DNA from: an uncultured Jannaschia sp.
Lineage (GTDB): Bacteria > Pseudomonadota > Alphaproteobacteria > Rhodobacterales > Rhodobacteraceae
Assembly: GCF_947503795.1 (NCBI RefSeq)
Contig: NZ_CANNEZ010000001.1
Coordinates: 859,001-923,000, forward strand
Direction: 5' to 3'
Length of the DNA stretch: 64,000 nucleotides
This document shows positions 19,257-27,040 of this stretch, piece by piece. The notes beneath the pieces are model-generated. The model saw nothing but the letters and a program-made list of their open reading frames with translations. It was not told where the DNA came from and did no database searches. Within the stretch, counting starts at the first letter, position 1. Each line of letters opens with the position of its first letter. A program made the translations under genes and the position numbers.

Positions 19257-19670
19257 TCACTCGTCGGGAGCGGCCGCACGCAGGCGTCCCAGATGCTCGT
19301 CCCAGCCCTTGTCGAGCGCGAGGGTCAGGTCGAACGCGTCCGCCCCCTGCGGCAGCCCCTCGTGGCGGAGCGTCAGGTTGGTGCCGCCGGGCACTTCGGT
19401 CAGGCGGAACCGCACGGTGCTCGTGGCGCCTGCCATCTGCTTGATCGAGAAGGTGTATTCCAGCCGCTCGAACGGATCGGCCACGAGGATTTCGCCCCAC
19501 ATCAGGCGGTCGCCGCTTTCGGTGCCGAACATCTCGTATTCGCCCTCGACCAGTGGGGTCTTCGGCGCGTGGAACCAGACGGCGAGCTTCTCCGGCTCGG
19601 TCAGATAGGCCCAGACGCGGGCCGGGGTGGCGCGCAGATAGATGGATTTCTCGAGAACCGTATCGGTCAT
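19257..19670 (-). CDS. SRPBCC/AHSA1-type domain protein
   Basis: A 137-residue START-like fold protein. The family opening LEKSIYLRATPARVWAYLTEPEKLAVWF and the closing GWDEHLGRLR are typical of the AHSA1 group. It is paired with an ArsR-family gene whose stop it overlaps by 4 bp (ATGA), the standard pairing for this group. It probably binds a small hydrophobic ligand; the ligand is unknown. Confidence 0.87.
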   Translation of the reverse strand: MTDTVLEKSIYLRATPARVWAYLTEPEKLAVWFHAPKTPLVEGEYEMFGTESGDRLMWGEILVADPFERLEYTFSIKQMAGATSTVRFRLTEVPGGTNLTLRHEGLPQGADAFDLTLALDKGWDEHLGRLRAAAPDE

Positions 19671-20032
19671 TGGACGTCCTTTTCGATTGCGGATTTGAGC
19701 GAGTCGAGACGGCTGTCCCAGAAGGCGTCGAAGTAGCCGAACCAGTCGAACAGGGGCCGGAGCCCGTCCGCGTTGATCGCGTTGCGGCGCGCGCGGCCCT
19801 CGGCGCGGACCGAGATCAGGTTGCCGTCCTCGAGGATCGTCAGGTGCTTCTTGACGGCGGCGCGGGTCATGTCGAACCGGTCGGCCACCTCGGCGATGGT
19901 CATGTCGTCGGTGGCGAGCATCCGCAGGATGCGGCGACGCGTCGGATCGGCGAGCGCGCGGAACCCGGCCTGTTCGGGCGCGGGGGCGGGCGGTCCGGTG
20001 GACGGGTCGAACCGGGGCGGGGGCTGGGTCAT
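19667..20032 (-). CDS. ArsR-family helix-turn-helix repressor
   Basis: A 121-residue winged-helix regulator: LADPTRRRILRMLATDDMTIAEVADRF, then DMTRAAVKKHLTILEDGNLI (recognition helix) and RAEGRARRNAIN (wing). It lacks the cysteine metal sites, so it belongs to the non-metal class linked to AHSA1 genes. It probably represses its own two-gene operon through the operator just upstream. Confidence 0.88.
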   Translation of the reverse strand: MTQPPPRFDPSTGPPAPAPEQAGFRALADPTRRRILRMLATDDMTIAEVADRFDMTRAAVKKHLTILEDGNLISVRAEGRARRNAINADGLRPLFDWFGYFDAFWDSRLDSLKSAIEKDVQ

Positions 20033-20047
20033 GTCGGCTCCTGAAGA

Positions 20048-20088
20048 GATACCGTTTGGTATCCTTTCATATGAAACCGAATGGTATC
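20048..20088. promoter_or_regulatory. Two-site operator of the ArsR-SRPBCC operon
   Basis: A perfect inverted repeat GATACC-GTTT-GGTATC (20048-20063) is followed 25 bp on, centre to centre, by a second copy with one weaker arm (AAACC-GAAT-GGTATC, 20074-20088). Both lie directly upstream of the ArsR start at 20032, where a repressor would bind. Confidence 0.65.
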
Positions 20089-20101
20089 ATGTCAACGGGG
20101 T

Positions 20102-20941
20102 CTAGCGCTGGCCTCGCGCCATGAAGGCCAACCGCTCAAAAAGATGGACGTCCGCCTCATTCTTCAAAAGCGCGCCGTGCAGCCGGGGCAGGGCGTTGGT
20201 GCCGTCGGCGGCCAGGTCCTCGGGCGAGAGATCCTCGGCGAGGATGAGCTTCAGCCAATCGAGCACCTCGGAGGTGGACGGCTTCTTCTTCAGCCCCTGC
20301 TGGTCGCGGATCGCATAGAACCGCGTCAGCGCGGCGGTCAGGAGCTGCGCCTTGATGTCGGGGAAATGGACGCCGACGATCTTCTTCAGCGTCTCCATCT
20401 CGGGAAAGCGGATGTAGTGGAAGAAGCAGCGGCGCAGGAAGGCGTCGGGCAGCTCCTTTTCGTTGTTGGACGTGATGATGACGATGGGGCGATGGACCGC
20501 GCGGATCGTCTCGCCGGTCTCGTAGACGTGGAACTCCATGCGGTCGAGCTCCTGCAGCAGATCGTTCGGGAACTCGATATCAGCCTTGTCGATCTCGTCG
20601 ATCAGGAGGACGACGCGCTCGTCCGCGTCGAAGGCCTGCCAGAGTTTGCCCTTGCGGATGTAGTTGGCGACGTCGTGGACCCGCGCCTCGCCCAGCTGGC
20701 TGTCCCGGAGCCGCGAGACGGCATCGTATTCATAGAGGCCCTGCTGCGCCTTGGTTGTCGACTTCACCGCCCATTCGAGCATCGGCACGCCGAGGCTCGC
20801 GGCGACCTGCCGGGCCAGCTCGGTCTTGCCCGTCCCCGGCTCGCCCTTCACCAGCAGCGGACGCTGCAAGGTGATCGCGGCATTGACCGCGACCGTCAGG
20901 TCATCGGTCGCGACGTAGTCTTCCGTGCCTTCGAAACGCAT
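20102..20941 (-). CDS. MoxR-type AAA+ ATPase
   Basis: A 279-residue ATPase from ATG 20941; an open frame extends much further upstream but opposite the monooxygenase gene and reads as non-protein. Walker A is GEPGTGKTE near residue 33 and Walker B is VVLLIDEID near residue 104, with a sensor asparagine in ITSNNEKELPDAFLRRC. These ATPases act with VWA proteins such as the CoxE-like product at 14895-16079. Confidence 0.9.
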   Translation of the reverse strand: MRFEGTEDYVATDDLTVAVNAAITLQRPLLVKGEPGTGKTELARQVAASLGVPMLEWAVKSTTKAQQGLYEYDAVSRLRDSQLGEARVHDVANYIRKGKLWQAFDADERVVLLIDEIDKADIEFPNDLLQELDRMEFHVYETGETIRAVHRPIVIITSNNEKELPDAFLRRCFFHYIRFPEMETLKKIVGVHFPDIKAQLLTAALTRFYAIRDQQGLKKKPSTSEVLDWLKLILAEDLSPEDLAADGTNALPRLHGALLKNEADVHLFERLAFMARGQR

Positions 20942-21124
20942 GTCGGTCCCCGTGCCGTTCGGTGCGCGCGCGACCCTATCAGCGGGGCGATGGGGCGCAA
21001 CCGACCGGACCCGCGAAGGACGTGACAAGGCACGTGACGTGATGTAAGCGCCGTCCCACAGACCCCGGCCCGCCATCCAAGACGGACTGAAACCTGCAAC
21101 GGGCCGGTGTGAGGGAGCCACCGA

Positions 21125-21547
21125 ATGAAAGCCGAGACCTTTCTTCCGAACGACTACTCGCCCGCCGAGGACGAGCCTTTCATGAACGAGCGCCAGACGG
21201 AATATTTCCGCCGCAAGCTGCAAGCCTGGAAGGCGGATCTGCTGGACGAGACCGAGCGCACCATCAGCGGCCTGCAAGGCGCGGCGCGCAACATCCCCGA
21301 CATCGCCGATCGCGCCAGCGAGGAGACGGACCGCGCACTCGAGCTGCGCACCCGCGACCGCCAGCGCAAGCTGATCGCCAAGATCGATTCGGCCATGCGC
21401 CGCATCGACGAGGGCGAGTACGGCTATTGCGAGGTGACCGGTGATCCGATCTCGCTCAAGCGGCTGGACGCGCGTCCCATCGCGACCATGTCGCTCGAAG
21501 CGCAGGAGCGGCACGAGCGGCGCGAGAAGGTGCATCGCGACGACTGA
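21125..21547 (+). CDS. dksA: RNA polymerase-binding transcription factor DksA
   Basis: A 140-residue DksA. A coiled coil (about residues 25-95) carries the tip region IADRASEETDR with the Asp/Ala residues known to enter the polymerase secondary channel, followed by the globular GYCEVTGDPISLKRLDARP domain. Only C102 of the four zinc-finger cysteines of E. coli DksA remains; this is the form described for Rhodobacter sphaeroides DksA. An AGGGAG ribosome site precedes ATG 21125. Confidence 0.94.
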   Translation: MKAETFLPNDYSPAEDEPFMNERQTEYFRRKLQAWKADLLDETERTISGLQGAARNIPDIADRASEETDRALELRTRDRQRKLIAKIDSAMRRIDEGEYGYCEVTGDPISLKRLDARPIATMSLEAQERHERREKVHRDD

Positions 21548-21559
21548 CGCGATGCGCGG

Positions 21560-22696
21560 ATGCACGATGTGGTCGGTCGTCCCGCGGTGACGGCCGACGT
21601 CACGATCCTCGGCGCGGGCATCGCCGGGCTGGCCGCAGCGATCGCCTGCGCGCGTCGCGGACTTGCCGTCGAGGTGATCGAACAGGCCCCGGCCCTGCGG
21701 GAGGTGGGGGCGGGCCTGCAGATCGCCCCCAACGGGGCCCGCGTGCTGGACGCGCTGGGCGTCGACATCCCCCATATCGAATCCCGGACTGTCGCACTGG
21801 TTGACGGCCCCACGGGGCAGCCGGTCCTGCGGATGCCGCTGGCGGCACCCTTCCGGCTGGTGCATCGCGCCGACCTGATCGCGGGCCTTGCGTCTGTGGC
21901 CGAGAATGCGGGCGTCGCACTCCATTTGGGGCAACAGGTCCGGCGCGTGACCGAGGCGGGGCTGGAGACGGCGGGCGGGCTCCGGCCCTACGGGCGCCTG
22001 ATCGGGGCCGATGGCGTGCGCGGCGCGTCCCGCGCCTTCGTGGCGCCGGACCATGCCGCCGGGCAGGGGCGGCGCTTCACGGGGCAGGTCGCGTGGCGCG
22101 CGACGGTGCCGGTGACCGATTGGCCGCACGAGACGCGAGTCCAGATGGGGCCGGGGCGGCACCTCGTCCTCTATCCCCTGCGGGACGGCCGCCTTCTCAA
22201 CATCGTGGGCGTCGAGGAGCGGGCCGACTGGACGCCCGAGGGCTGGGACATCGACGACGATCCCGACCATCTGCGCGCGGCCTTCGCGGGGTACGCGGCA
22301 CCGGTTCGCGCCCTGCTCGATCGGGTCGAGGTGGTGAAGCTCTGGGGTCTGATGGATCACGGTGCGACGCCGCGCTGGACCCGGGGACGCGTTACGCTGA
22401 TCGGTGACGCGGCGCACCCGACGCTGCCGTTTCTCGCCCAAGGCGCGAACCTCGCGCTGGAGGATGCCTGGACGCTCGCCGCCACGCTGGACGATCCCGC
22501 AGGGTGGGAGGCCTCGCGCCGCCCTCGCGTCGAGCGCGCGCTGGCCGCAGCGCGCGGGAACGCCACGAACTACCACCTGAGCGGGATGCGACGGATCGTC
22601 GGGCATGGCGTGCTGCGCGCGCTCGACCGGGTCACACCGGGCGCGATGGCGCGACGGTATGACTGGCTCTACGGGCATGACGTGACGAAGGGGTAG
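21560..22696 (+). CDS. FAD-dependent aromatic-ring monooxygenase family protein
   Basis: A 378-residue flavoprotein of the UbiH/salicylate hydroxylase type. The FAD-binding GAGIAGLAAA is near residue 18, the middle motif is LIGADGVRGASR near residue 148, and GDAAHPTLPFLAQGANLALED near residue 287 completes the fold. It uses NAD(P)H and oxygen. The substrate cannot be told and no catabolic cluster surrounds it. ATG 21560 is assumed. Confidence 0.86.
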   Translation: MHDVVGRPAVTADVTILGAGIAGLAAAIACARRGLAVEVIEQAPALREVGAGLQIAPNGARVLDALGVDIPHIESRTVALVDGPTGQPVLRMPLAAPFRLVHRADLIAGLASVAENAGVALHLGQQVRRVTEAGLETAGGLRPYGRLIGADGVRGASRAFVAPDHAAGQGRRFTGQVAWRATVPVTDWPHETRVQMGPGRHLVLYPLRDGRLLNIVGVEERADWTPEGWDIDDDPDHLRAAFAGYAAPVRALLDRVEVVKLWGLMDHGATPRWTRGRVTLIGDAAHPTLPFLAQGANLALEDAWTLAATLDDPAGWEASRRPRVERALAAARGNATNYHLSGMRRIVGHGVLRALDRVTPGAMARRYDWLYGHDVTKG

Positions 22697-22880
22697 GTTG
22701 CGCGTTCGTGGGTTCTTGGCGGGACCCCGTATTCCGGTCTGGCCAGACGGGACCCGCCGCCGAGCCGCGTGTGCGCTGACGATGCCGCTTAGAACCGCAG
22801 ATTTCTGCGGCGCAGAATTCGCGGGTCTTGGGTTCTCGGGGAGACACCCGACAGGTTCGGCTTCGCCGAAACGCGAGGGG
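22697..22880. repeat. Non-coding region with a perfect 16-bp palindrome
   Basis: CCGCAGA-TT-TCTGCGG (22795-22810) is a perfect dyad in the non-coding stretch after the monooxygenase gene. It lacks a T run, so it is not a standard terminator. No other structure is clear. Confidence 0.4.
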
Positions 22881-23106
22881 ATGGTGCTGTGAGAGAGGAT
22901 CGAACTCTCGACTCAGCGTCCCCGGCGGGGGGGGGCGTCAGTCGAGACCTGACGGTGGCAGGAGGCGCAGCGGGTCGTCGGGACGGGCGGGGGATGGTGC
23001 TGTGAGAGAGGATTGAACTCTCGACTCAGCGTCCCCGGCGGGGGGCGCGTCAGTCGAGACCTGACGGTGGCAGGAGGCGCAGCGGGTCGTCGGGAAGGGC
23101 AAGGGG
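22881..23106. repeat. Two 113-bp tandem repeats carrying the tRNA-Thr 3' end
   Basis: Units at 22881-22993 and 22994-23106 are near identical, and the real tRNA starts the third period at 23107, so the spacing is exactly 113 bp. Each unit begins with the last ~30 nt of tRNA-Thr in the tRNA's own orientation, then a shared spacer. Unit 1 has TTCGATCC where unit 2 and the tRNA have TTCAATCC. These are truncated tRNA copies, not functional tRNAs. Confidence 0.9.
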
Positions 23107-23107
23107 A

Positions 23108-23182
23108 TGGTGCTGTGAGAGAGGATTGAACTCTCGACCTCACCCTTACCAAGGGTGTGCTCTACCACTGAGCTACCACAGC
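23108..23182 (-). tRNA. tRNA-Thr (GGT anticodon)
   Basis: Read on the minus strand, 75 nt from GCTGTGGTAGCTC to the encoded CCA. The acceptor stem pairs GCTGTGG with TCACAGC, the anticodon loop is TTGGTAA (anticodon GGT, codon ACC), and the T-arm is GAGAGTTCAATCCTCTC. All four arms fold. Confidence 0.95.
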
Positions 23183-23293
23183 ATCCGGTGCGCGGATTAG
23201 ACCGAACCGCGCGGCCCCGCAACCCCCTAGGCGCGGCTCTCTGGACCCCCGTGCCACCACCGGCTATGTCGGCCCGAGGCAACAGGACCGCGC

Positions 23294-23440
23294 ATGGCGA
23301 AGCGACCCCCCGAGACCCGCGAAGACCGGCTGAAGGCCGCGCTGAAGGCCAATATGGGTCGGCGCAAGGCGCAGGCGCGAGCCCGGGACGAGGAGGAGCC
23401 GCCGAAGAAGCCGGCCGAGCAGGAGAACGACAATGGATAG
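23294..23440 (+). CDS. Small basic/acidic protein overlapping murA (48 residues)
   Basis: ATG 23294 to TAG 23440 encodes 48 highly charged residues: a basic first half ([20 protein letters not shown]) and a Glu/Pro/Lys-rich end. It overlaps the murA start by 8 bp in another frame, the tight packing typical of a translated leader gene. No family recognised; it could be a co-expressed small protein or a coupling frame. Confidence 0.6.
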   Translation: MAKRPPETREDRLKAALKANMGRRKAQARARDEEEPPKKPAEQENDNG

Positions 23441-24707
23441 CATCATCGTGACGGGCGGCGGCCCGCTGAAGGGCGACATCCCGATCGCCGGCGCCAAGAA
23501 TGCCTGCCTCACGCTGATGCCCGCGACGCTGCTGTCGGACGAGCCGCTGACGCTGACCAACGCGCCGCGCCTGTCGGACATCCGCACCATGTCGACGCTG
23601 CTCGAAAGCCTCGGGGCCGAGGTCTCGCCGCTGTCGGACGGGCTGGTGCTGGCGATGTCGTCCCATGCGCTGAACGGGGCGCGGGCCGATTACGACATTG
23701 TCCGAAAGATGCGCGCTTCGATCCTCGTGCTCGGCCCGCTTCTGGCGCGGTTGGGCGAGGCGATTGTCTCGCTTCCGGGTGGCTGCGCCATCGGGGCGCG
23801 ACCGGTCGATCTGCACCTCAAGGCGCTCGAGGCGCTGGGGGCGGAGCTGGACCTCCGTGACGGCTACGTCCACGCCAAGGCACCGTCGGGCGGGCTGCGC
23901 GGCGGGAATGTCGAGTTTCCCTTCGTTTCGGTGGGTGCGACCGAGAACGCGCTGATGGCCGCGACGTTGGCGCGGGGCACGACCCGCTTGAAGAACGCCG
24001 CGCAAGAGCCTGAGATCGTTGATCTTGCCGATTGCCTGCGCGCGATGGGCGCGCAGATTTCGGGCGACGGCACCGACACGATCGAGATCCAGGGCGTCGA
24101 CCGGATGCATGGCGCGACCCACCGTGTCGTGACCGACCGGATCGAACTCGGGACCTACATGCTGGCCCCGCTGATCGCGGGCGGCGAGGTGACGTGCCTC
24201 GGCGGGCGGCGCGATCTGCTCTCGGCCTTCTGCGACAAGATCGAGGCGGCTGGCGGGTCCGTGATCGAGAGCCCCGAGGGCCTGACCGTGACGCGAGCGA
24301 ACGGGCCCATCCAGGCGGTCGATGTCGAGACCGAACCCTTCCCCGGGTTTCCGACCGACCTGCAGGCGCAGATGATGGCGCTTCTCTGCACCGCAGAGGG
24401 GACGAGCGTGCTCGAGGAGAAGATTTTCGAGAACCGCTTCATGCACGCCCCCGAATTGATCCGCATGGGCGCGCAGATCGACGTCCATGGCGGAACGGCG
24501 ACGGTCACGGGCGTCGAGCGGCTGCGCGGCGCGCAGGTGATGGCGACCGATCTGCGCGCCTCGGTGTCGCTGATCCTCGCAGGCCTCGCCGCCGAGGGGG
24601 AGACGCGGGTGGGCCGCGTCTATCACCTCGATCGCGGCTACGAGCATGTCGTCCGCAAGCTTTCGGCGGTCGGCGCCAAGATCGAACGGGTGCGCGACGA
24701 TGAGTGA
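23433..24707 (+). CDS. murA: UDP-N-acetylglucosamine 1-carboxyvinyltransferase MurA
   Basis: The first committed step of peptidoglycan synthesis: transfer of enolpyruvate from PEP to UDP-GlcNAc, in the cytosol. The product is 424 residues with the two-domain inverted fold. The active-site cysteine C118 sits in [13 protein letters not shown], so the enzyme should be fosfomycin sensitive by that residue. [10 protein letters not shown] near residue 20 and FPTDLQAQ near residue 303 are further signatures. It overlaps genes on both sides. Confidence 0.97.
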   Translation: MDSIIVTGGGPLKGDIPIAGAKNACLTLMPATLLSDEPLTLTNAPRLSDIRTMSTLLESLGAEVSPLSDGLVLAMSSHALNGARADYDIVRKMRASILVLGPLLARLGEAIVSLPGGCAIGARPVDLHLKALEALGAELDLRDGYVHAKAPSGGLRGGNVEFPFVSVGATENALMAATLARGTTRLKNAAQEPEIVDLADCLRAMGAQISGDGTDTIEIQGVDRMHGATHRVVTDRIELGTYMLAPLIAGGEVTCLGGRRDLLSAFCDKIEAAGGSVIESPEGLTVTRANGPIQAVDVETEPFPGFPTDLQAQMMALLCTAEGTSVLEEKIFENRFMHAPELIRMGAQIDVHGGTATVTGVERLRGAQVMATDLRASVSLILAGLAAEGETRVGRVYHLDRGYEHVVRKLSAVGAKIERVRDDE

Positions 24708-25158
24708 CGCGCGCTTCCACGATGCCGACGGCGCACCGCTGCGCCTCTGGGCGACCGATCCCGAGGATCTGCAGATCGTCGCGGCGCTGTGTCAGGACGC
24801 GGTCCTGCCCGCGTCGGAGATGCGCTGGTCGCGGGAGGCGCGGACACTCGACCTTCTCCTGAACCGGTTCCGGTGGGAGCATGGGGCACGAACGCCCGAA
24901 CGGGTGCGGTGCGTGCTGCGTGCGACCGACGTGCGGAACGTCCGCGGGCAGGGGGTCGTGCCGGGCGATCCGGATACGATCCTGTCGCTTCTGACCGTGG
25001 AATGGGTGCCGGGTCCCGACGCCTGCGGTGCGTTGCGGCTGACCTTTGCGGGCGATGGCGTGATCGAAGCGGCCTGCGACTGCCTCGACGTGACGCTGTC
25101 CGACGTCACGCGGCCCTATGCCGCGCCGTCGGGCCGGACGCCCAGTCACGACCCGTGA
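24700..25158 (+). CDS. DUF2948 family protein
   Basis: A 152-residue protein of the alphaproteobacterial DUF2948 family, recognised from [22 protein letters not shown] and LNRFRWE. ATG 24700 overlaps the murA end by 8 bp. The family sits after murA and before hisD in many Rhodobacteraceae. No function is known. Confidence 0.82.
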   Translation: MSDARFHDADGAPLRLWATDPEDLQIVAALCQDAVLPASEMRWSREARTLDLLLNRFRWEHGARTPERVRCVLRATDVRNVRGQGVVPGDPDTILSLLTVEWVPGPDACGALRLTFAGDGVIEAACDCLDVTLSDVTRPYAAPSGRTPSHDP

Positions 25159-25664
25159 CGACGGTCCGACCGCTCGGACTGGCGGACGGACCGGCCTGGG
25201 CCGCGCTGTTCCGCGAGGCGACGCGCACCCATCCTGCGGCCTTTATCACCACGGCGGCAGAGGCCGAGGCGTTGACCGAAGACGCGATCGCGGCCCGGAT
25301 GGATGGCGATCTGTTGGGCGCCTTCGACGGTGCGCATCTCATCGGGTTCGGCAGTCTCGTTCGCACGGACCGCCCGAGCCTGCGCCACCGCGCGGAACTG
25401 GGCCCGCTTTATGCCGCGTCGCGCCACCACGGAAAGGGTGCGGGGCAGGCGCTGATGGACGCGCTCGTGGCCCATGCCCGTGCGCATGATGTCGCATGGC
25501 TCGACCTCTGGGTCGCCGAGGAGAACGCCCGCGCGCGCGCCTTTTACCGGAGAAACGGATTCTCCGACGTCGCCCGCAGGCCGGACGCGGTCCGGGGCGC
25601 GGACGGGCCGGAGACCGACATCTTGATGACGCGCTGCCTTGAGGCCTGGGCAGGGCGAGGCTAG
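25155..25664 (+). CDS. GNAT-family N-acetyltransferase
   Basis: A 169-residue acyltransferase from GTG 25155, which overlaps the DUF2948 stop (GTGA). Motif A is LYAASRHHGKGAGQALMDAL with the acetyl-CoA loop near residue 92, and WVAEENARARAFYRRNGF is motif B. Substrate unknown. hisD starts 8 bp later. Confidence 0.88.
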   Translation: MTTVRPLGLADGPAWAALFREATRTHPAAFITTAAEAEALTEDAIAARMDGDLLGAFDGAHLIGFGSLVRTDRPSLRHRAELGPLYAASRHHGKGAGQALMDALVAHARAHDVAWLDLWVAEENARARAFYRRNGFSDVARRPDAVRGADGPETDILMTRCLEAWAGRG

Positions 25665-25672
25665 AGGGCGGC

Positions 25673-26977
25673 ATGCCCCAATTCCTCGATACGACCGACG
25701 CCGACTTCGATGCCCGCTTCTCCGCGCTCCTGACCATGAAGCGCGAGGATGCACCCGACGTGGACGACGCGGTCGCGGCGATCATCGCGGACGTGCGGAC
25801 GCGGGGCGACGCGGCGGTGCTGGAGCTGACGGCGCGCTTCGACCGGCTGGAGCTGACGGCGGACCGAATGCGCGTGTCGGAGGCCGAGATCGACGCCGCC
25901 GTGGCCGAGGTCTCGCCCGAGGATCGCGCGGCACTCGAGTTGGCGTCGGCGCGGATCGAGGCCTACCACGCACGCCAGATGCCCGCGGACGAGAGCTGGA
26001 CCGACGAGACCGGCGCGACGCTCGGCTGGCGCTGGGGGCCGGTCGACGCGGCGGGGCTCTACGTGCCCGGCGGCCTCGCCTCCTACCCGTCGAGCGTGCT
26101 GATGAACGCGGTGCCCGCGCGGGTGGCCGGCGTGGGCCGGCTGGTGATGTGCGTGCCGAGCCCCGACGGCGTGCTGAACCCGCTGGTCCTCCTGGCGGCG
26201 CGGCTTTCGGGCGTGGACGAGGTCTACCGGATCGGCGGCGCGCAGGCGGTAGCGGCCATGGCCTATGGCACGGCGACGATCGCACCGGTCGACAAGATCA
26301 CCGGGCCGGGCAATGCCTATGTCGCGGCCGCCAAACGGCGCGTCTTCGGACGCGTCGGGATCGACATGATCGCGGGGCCGTCAGAGATCCTGGTGATCGC
26401 GGATGGCGAGAACGATCCGGACTGGATCGCCGTCGACCTGCTCAGCCAGGCCGAGCACGACGAGAGCGCGCAGTCGATCCTGATCACGGATGACGCGGGC
26501 TTCGGACGGGCGGTCGCGGCGGCGGTCGAGGCCCGGCTGGAGACGTTGGAGCGGCGCGCGATCGCGGGCGCGTCCTGGCGCGATTTCGGGGCGGTGGTGA
26601 TCGTGCGAGACCTCGACGAGGCCGCGGCGCTGTCGAACCGGATCGCGCCGGAGCACCTGGAGCTGGCGGTTGCGGACCCGGACGCGCTGGCCGCGCGGAT
26701 TACCCATGCGGGCGCGATCTTCCTCGGGGCGTGGACGCCCGAAGCGGTCGGCGACTATATCGGCGGGCCGAACCACGTGCTGCCGACGGCGCGGTCGGCG
26801 CGCTTCTCTTCGGGGTTGTCGGTGATGGATTTCCTCAAGCGGACGACGCTGGCGCGGATGACGCCCGAGAGCCTGCGCGCGGTCGGGCCTGCCGCCGTGC
26901 GGCTCGCGACCTCCGAGAGCCTCAAGGCGCACGCGCTCTCGGTGCAGGCCCGGCTGGACCGTTTGAACCGCGAATAG
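25673..26977 (+). CDS. hisD: Histidinol dehydrogenase HisD
   Basis: The last two steps of histidine synthesis: L-histidinol to L-histidine with two NAD+ and a zinc ion. The product is 434 residues, normal for the family. Signatures are YVPGGLASYPSSVLMNA, KITGPGNAYVAAAKR, IDMIAGPSEILV, LSQAEHDESAQ and IAPEHLEL. The gene is co-directional with murA and packed closely behind a GNAT gene. Confidence 0.97.
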   Translation: MPQFLDTTDADFDARFSALLTMKREDAPDVDDAVAAIIADVRTRGDAAVLELTARFDRLELTADRMRVSEAEIDAAVAEVSPEDRAALELASARIEAYHARQMPADESWTDETGATLGWRWGPVDAAGLYVPGGLASYPSSVLMNAVPARVAGVGRLVMCVPSPDGVLNPLVLLAARLSGVDEVYRIGGAQAVAAMAYGTATIAPVDKITGPGNAYVAAAKRRVFGRVGIDMIAGPSEILVIADGENDPDWIAVDLLSQAEHDESAQSILITDDAGFGRAVAAAVEARLETLERRAIAGASWRDFGAVVIVRDLDEAAALSNRIAPEHLELAVADPDALAARITHAGAIFLGAWTPEAVGDYIGGPNHVLPTARSARFSSGLSVMDFLKRTTLARMTPESLRAVGPAAVRLATSESLKAHALSVQARLDRLNRE

Positions 26978-27040
26978 TGGATCCGGGCCAAAAAACTCCC
27001 TAAGACACGATCTCTGTGCTAAATATTAGTTGACATAAGA

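Noticed and set aside
20942-22678. Upstream extension of the MoxR-type ATPase frame
   Set aside because: It runs antisense to the DksA and monooxygenase genes and shows no domain; the ATPase starts at 20941.
22881-23030. Two further tRNA-Thr genes
   Set aside because: Only the last ~30 nt are present; acceptor 5' strand, D-arm and anticodon arm are missing.
22881-23182. CRISPR array
   Set aside because: The units are 113 bp direct repeats with no variable spacers and contain a tRNA 3' end.
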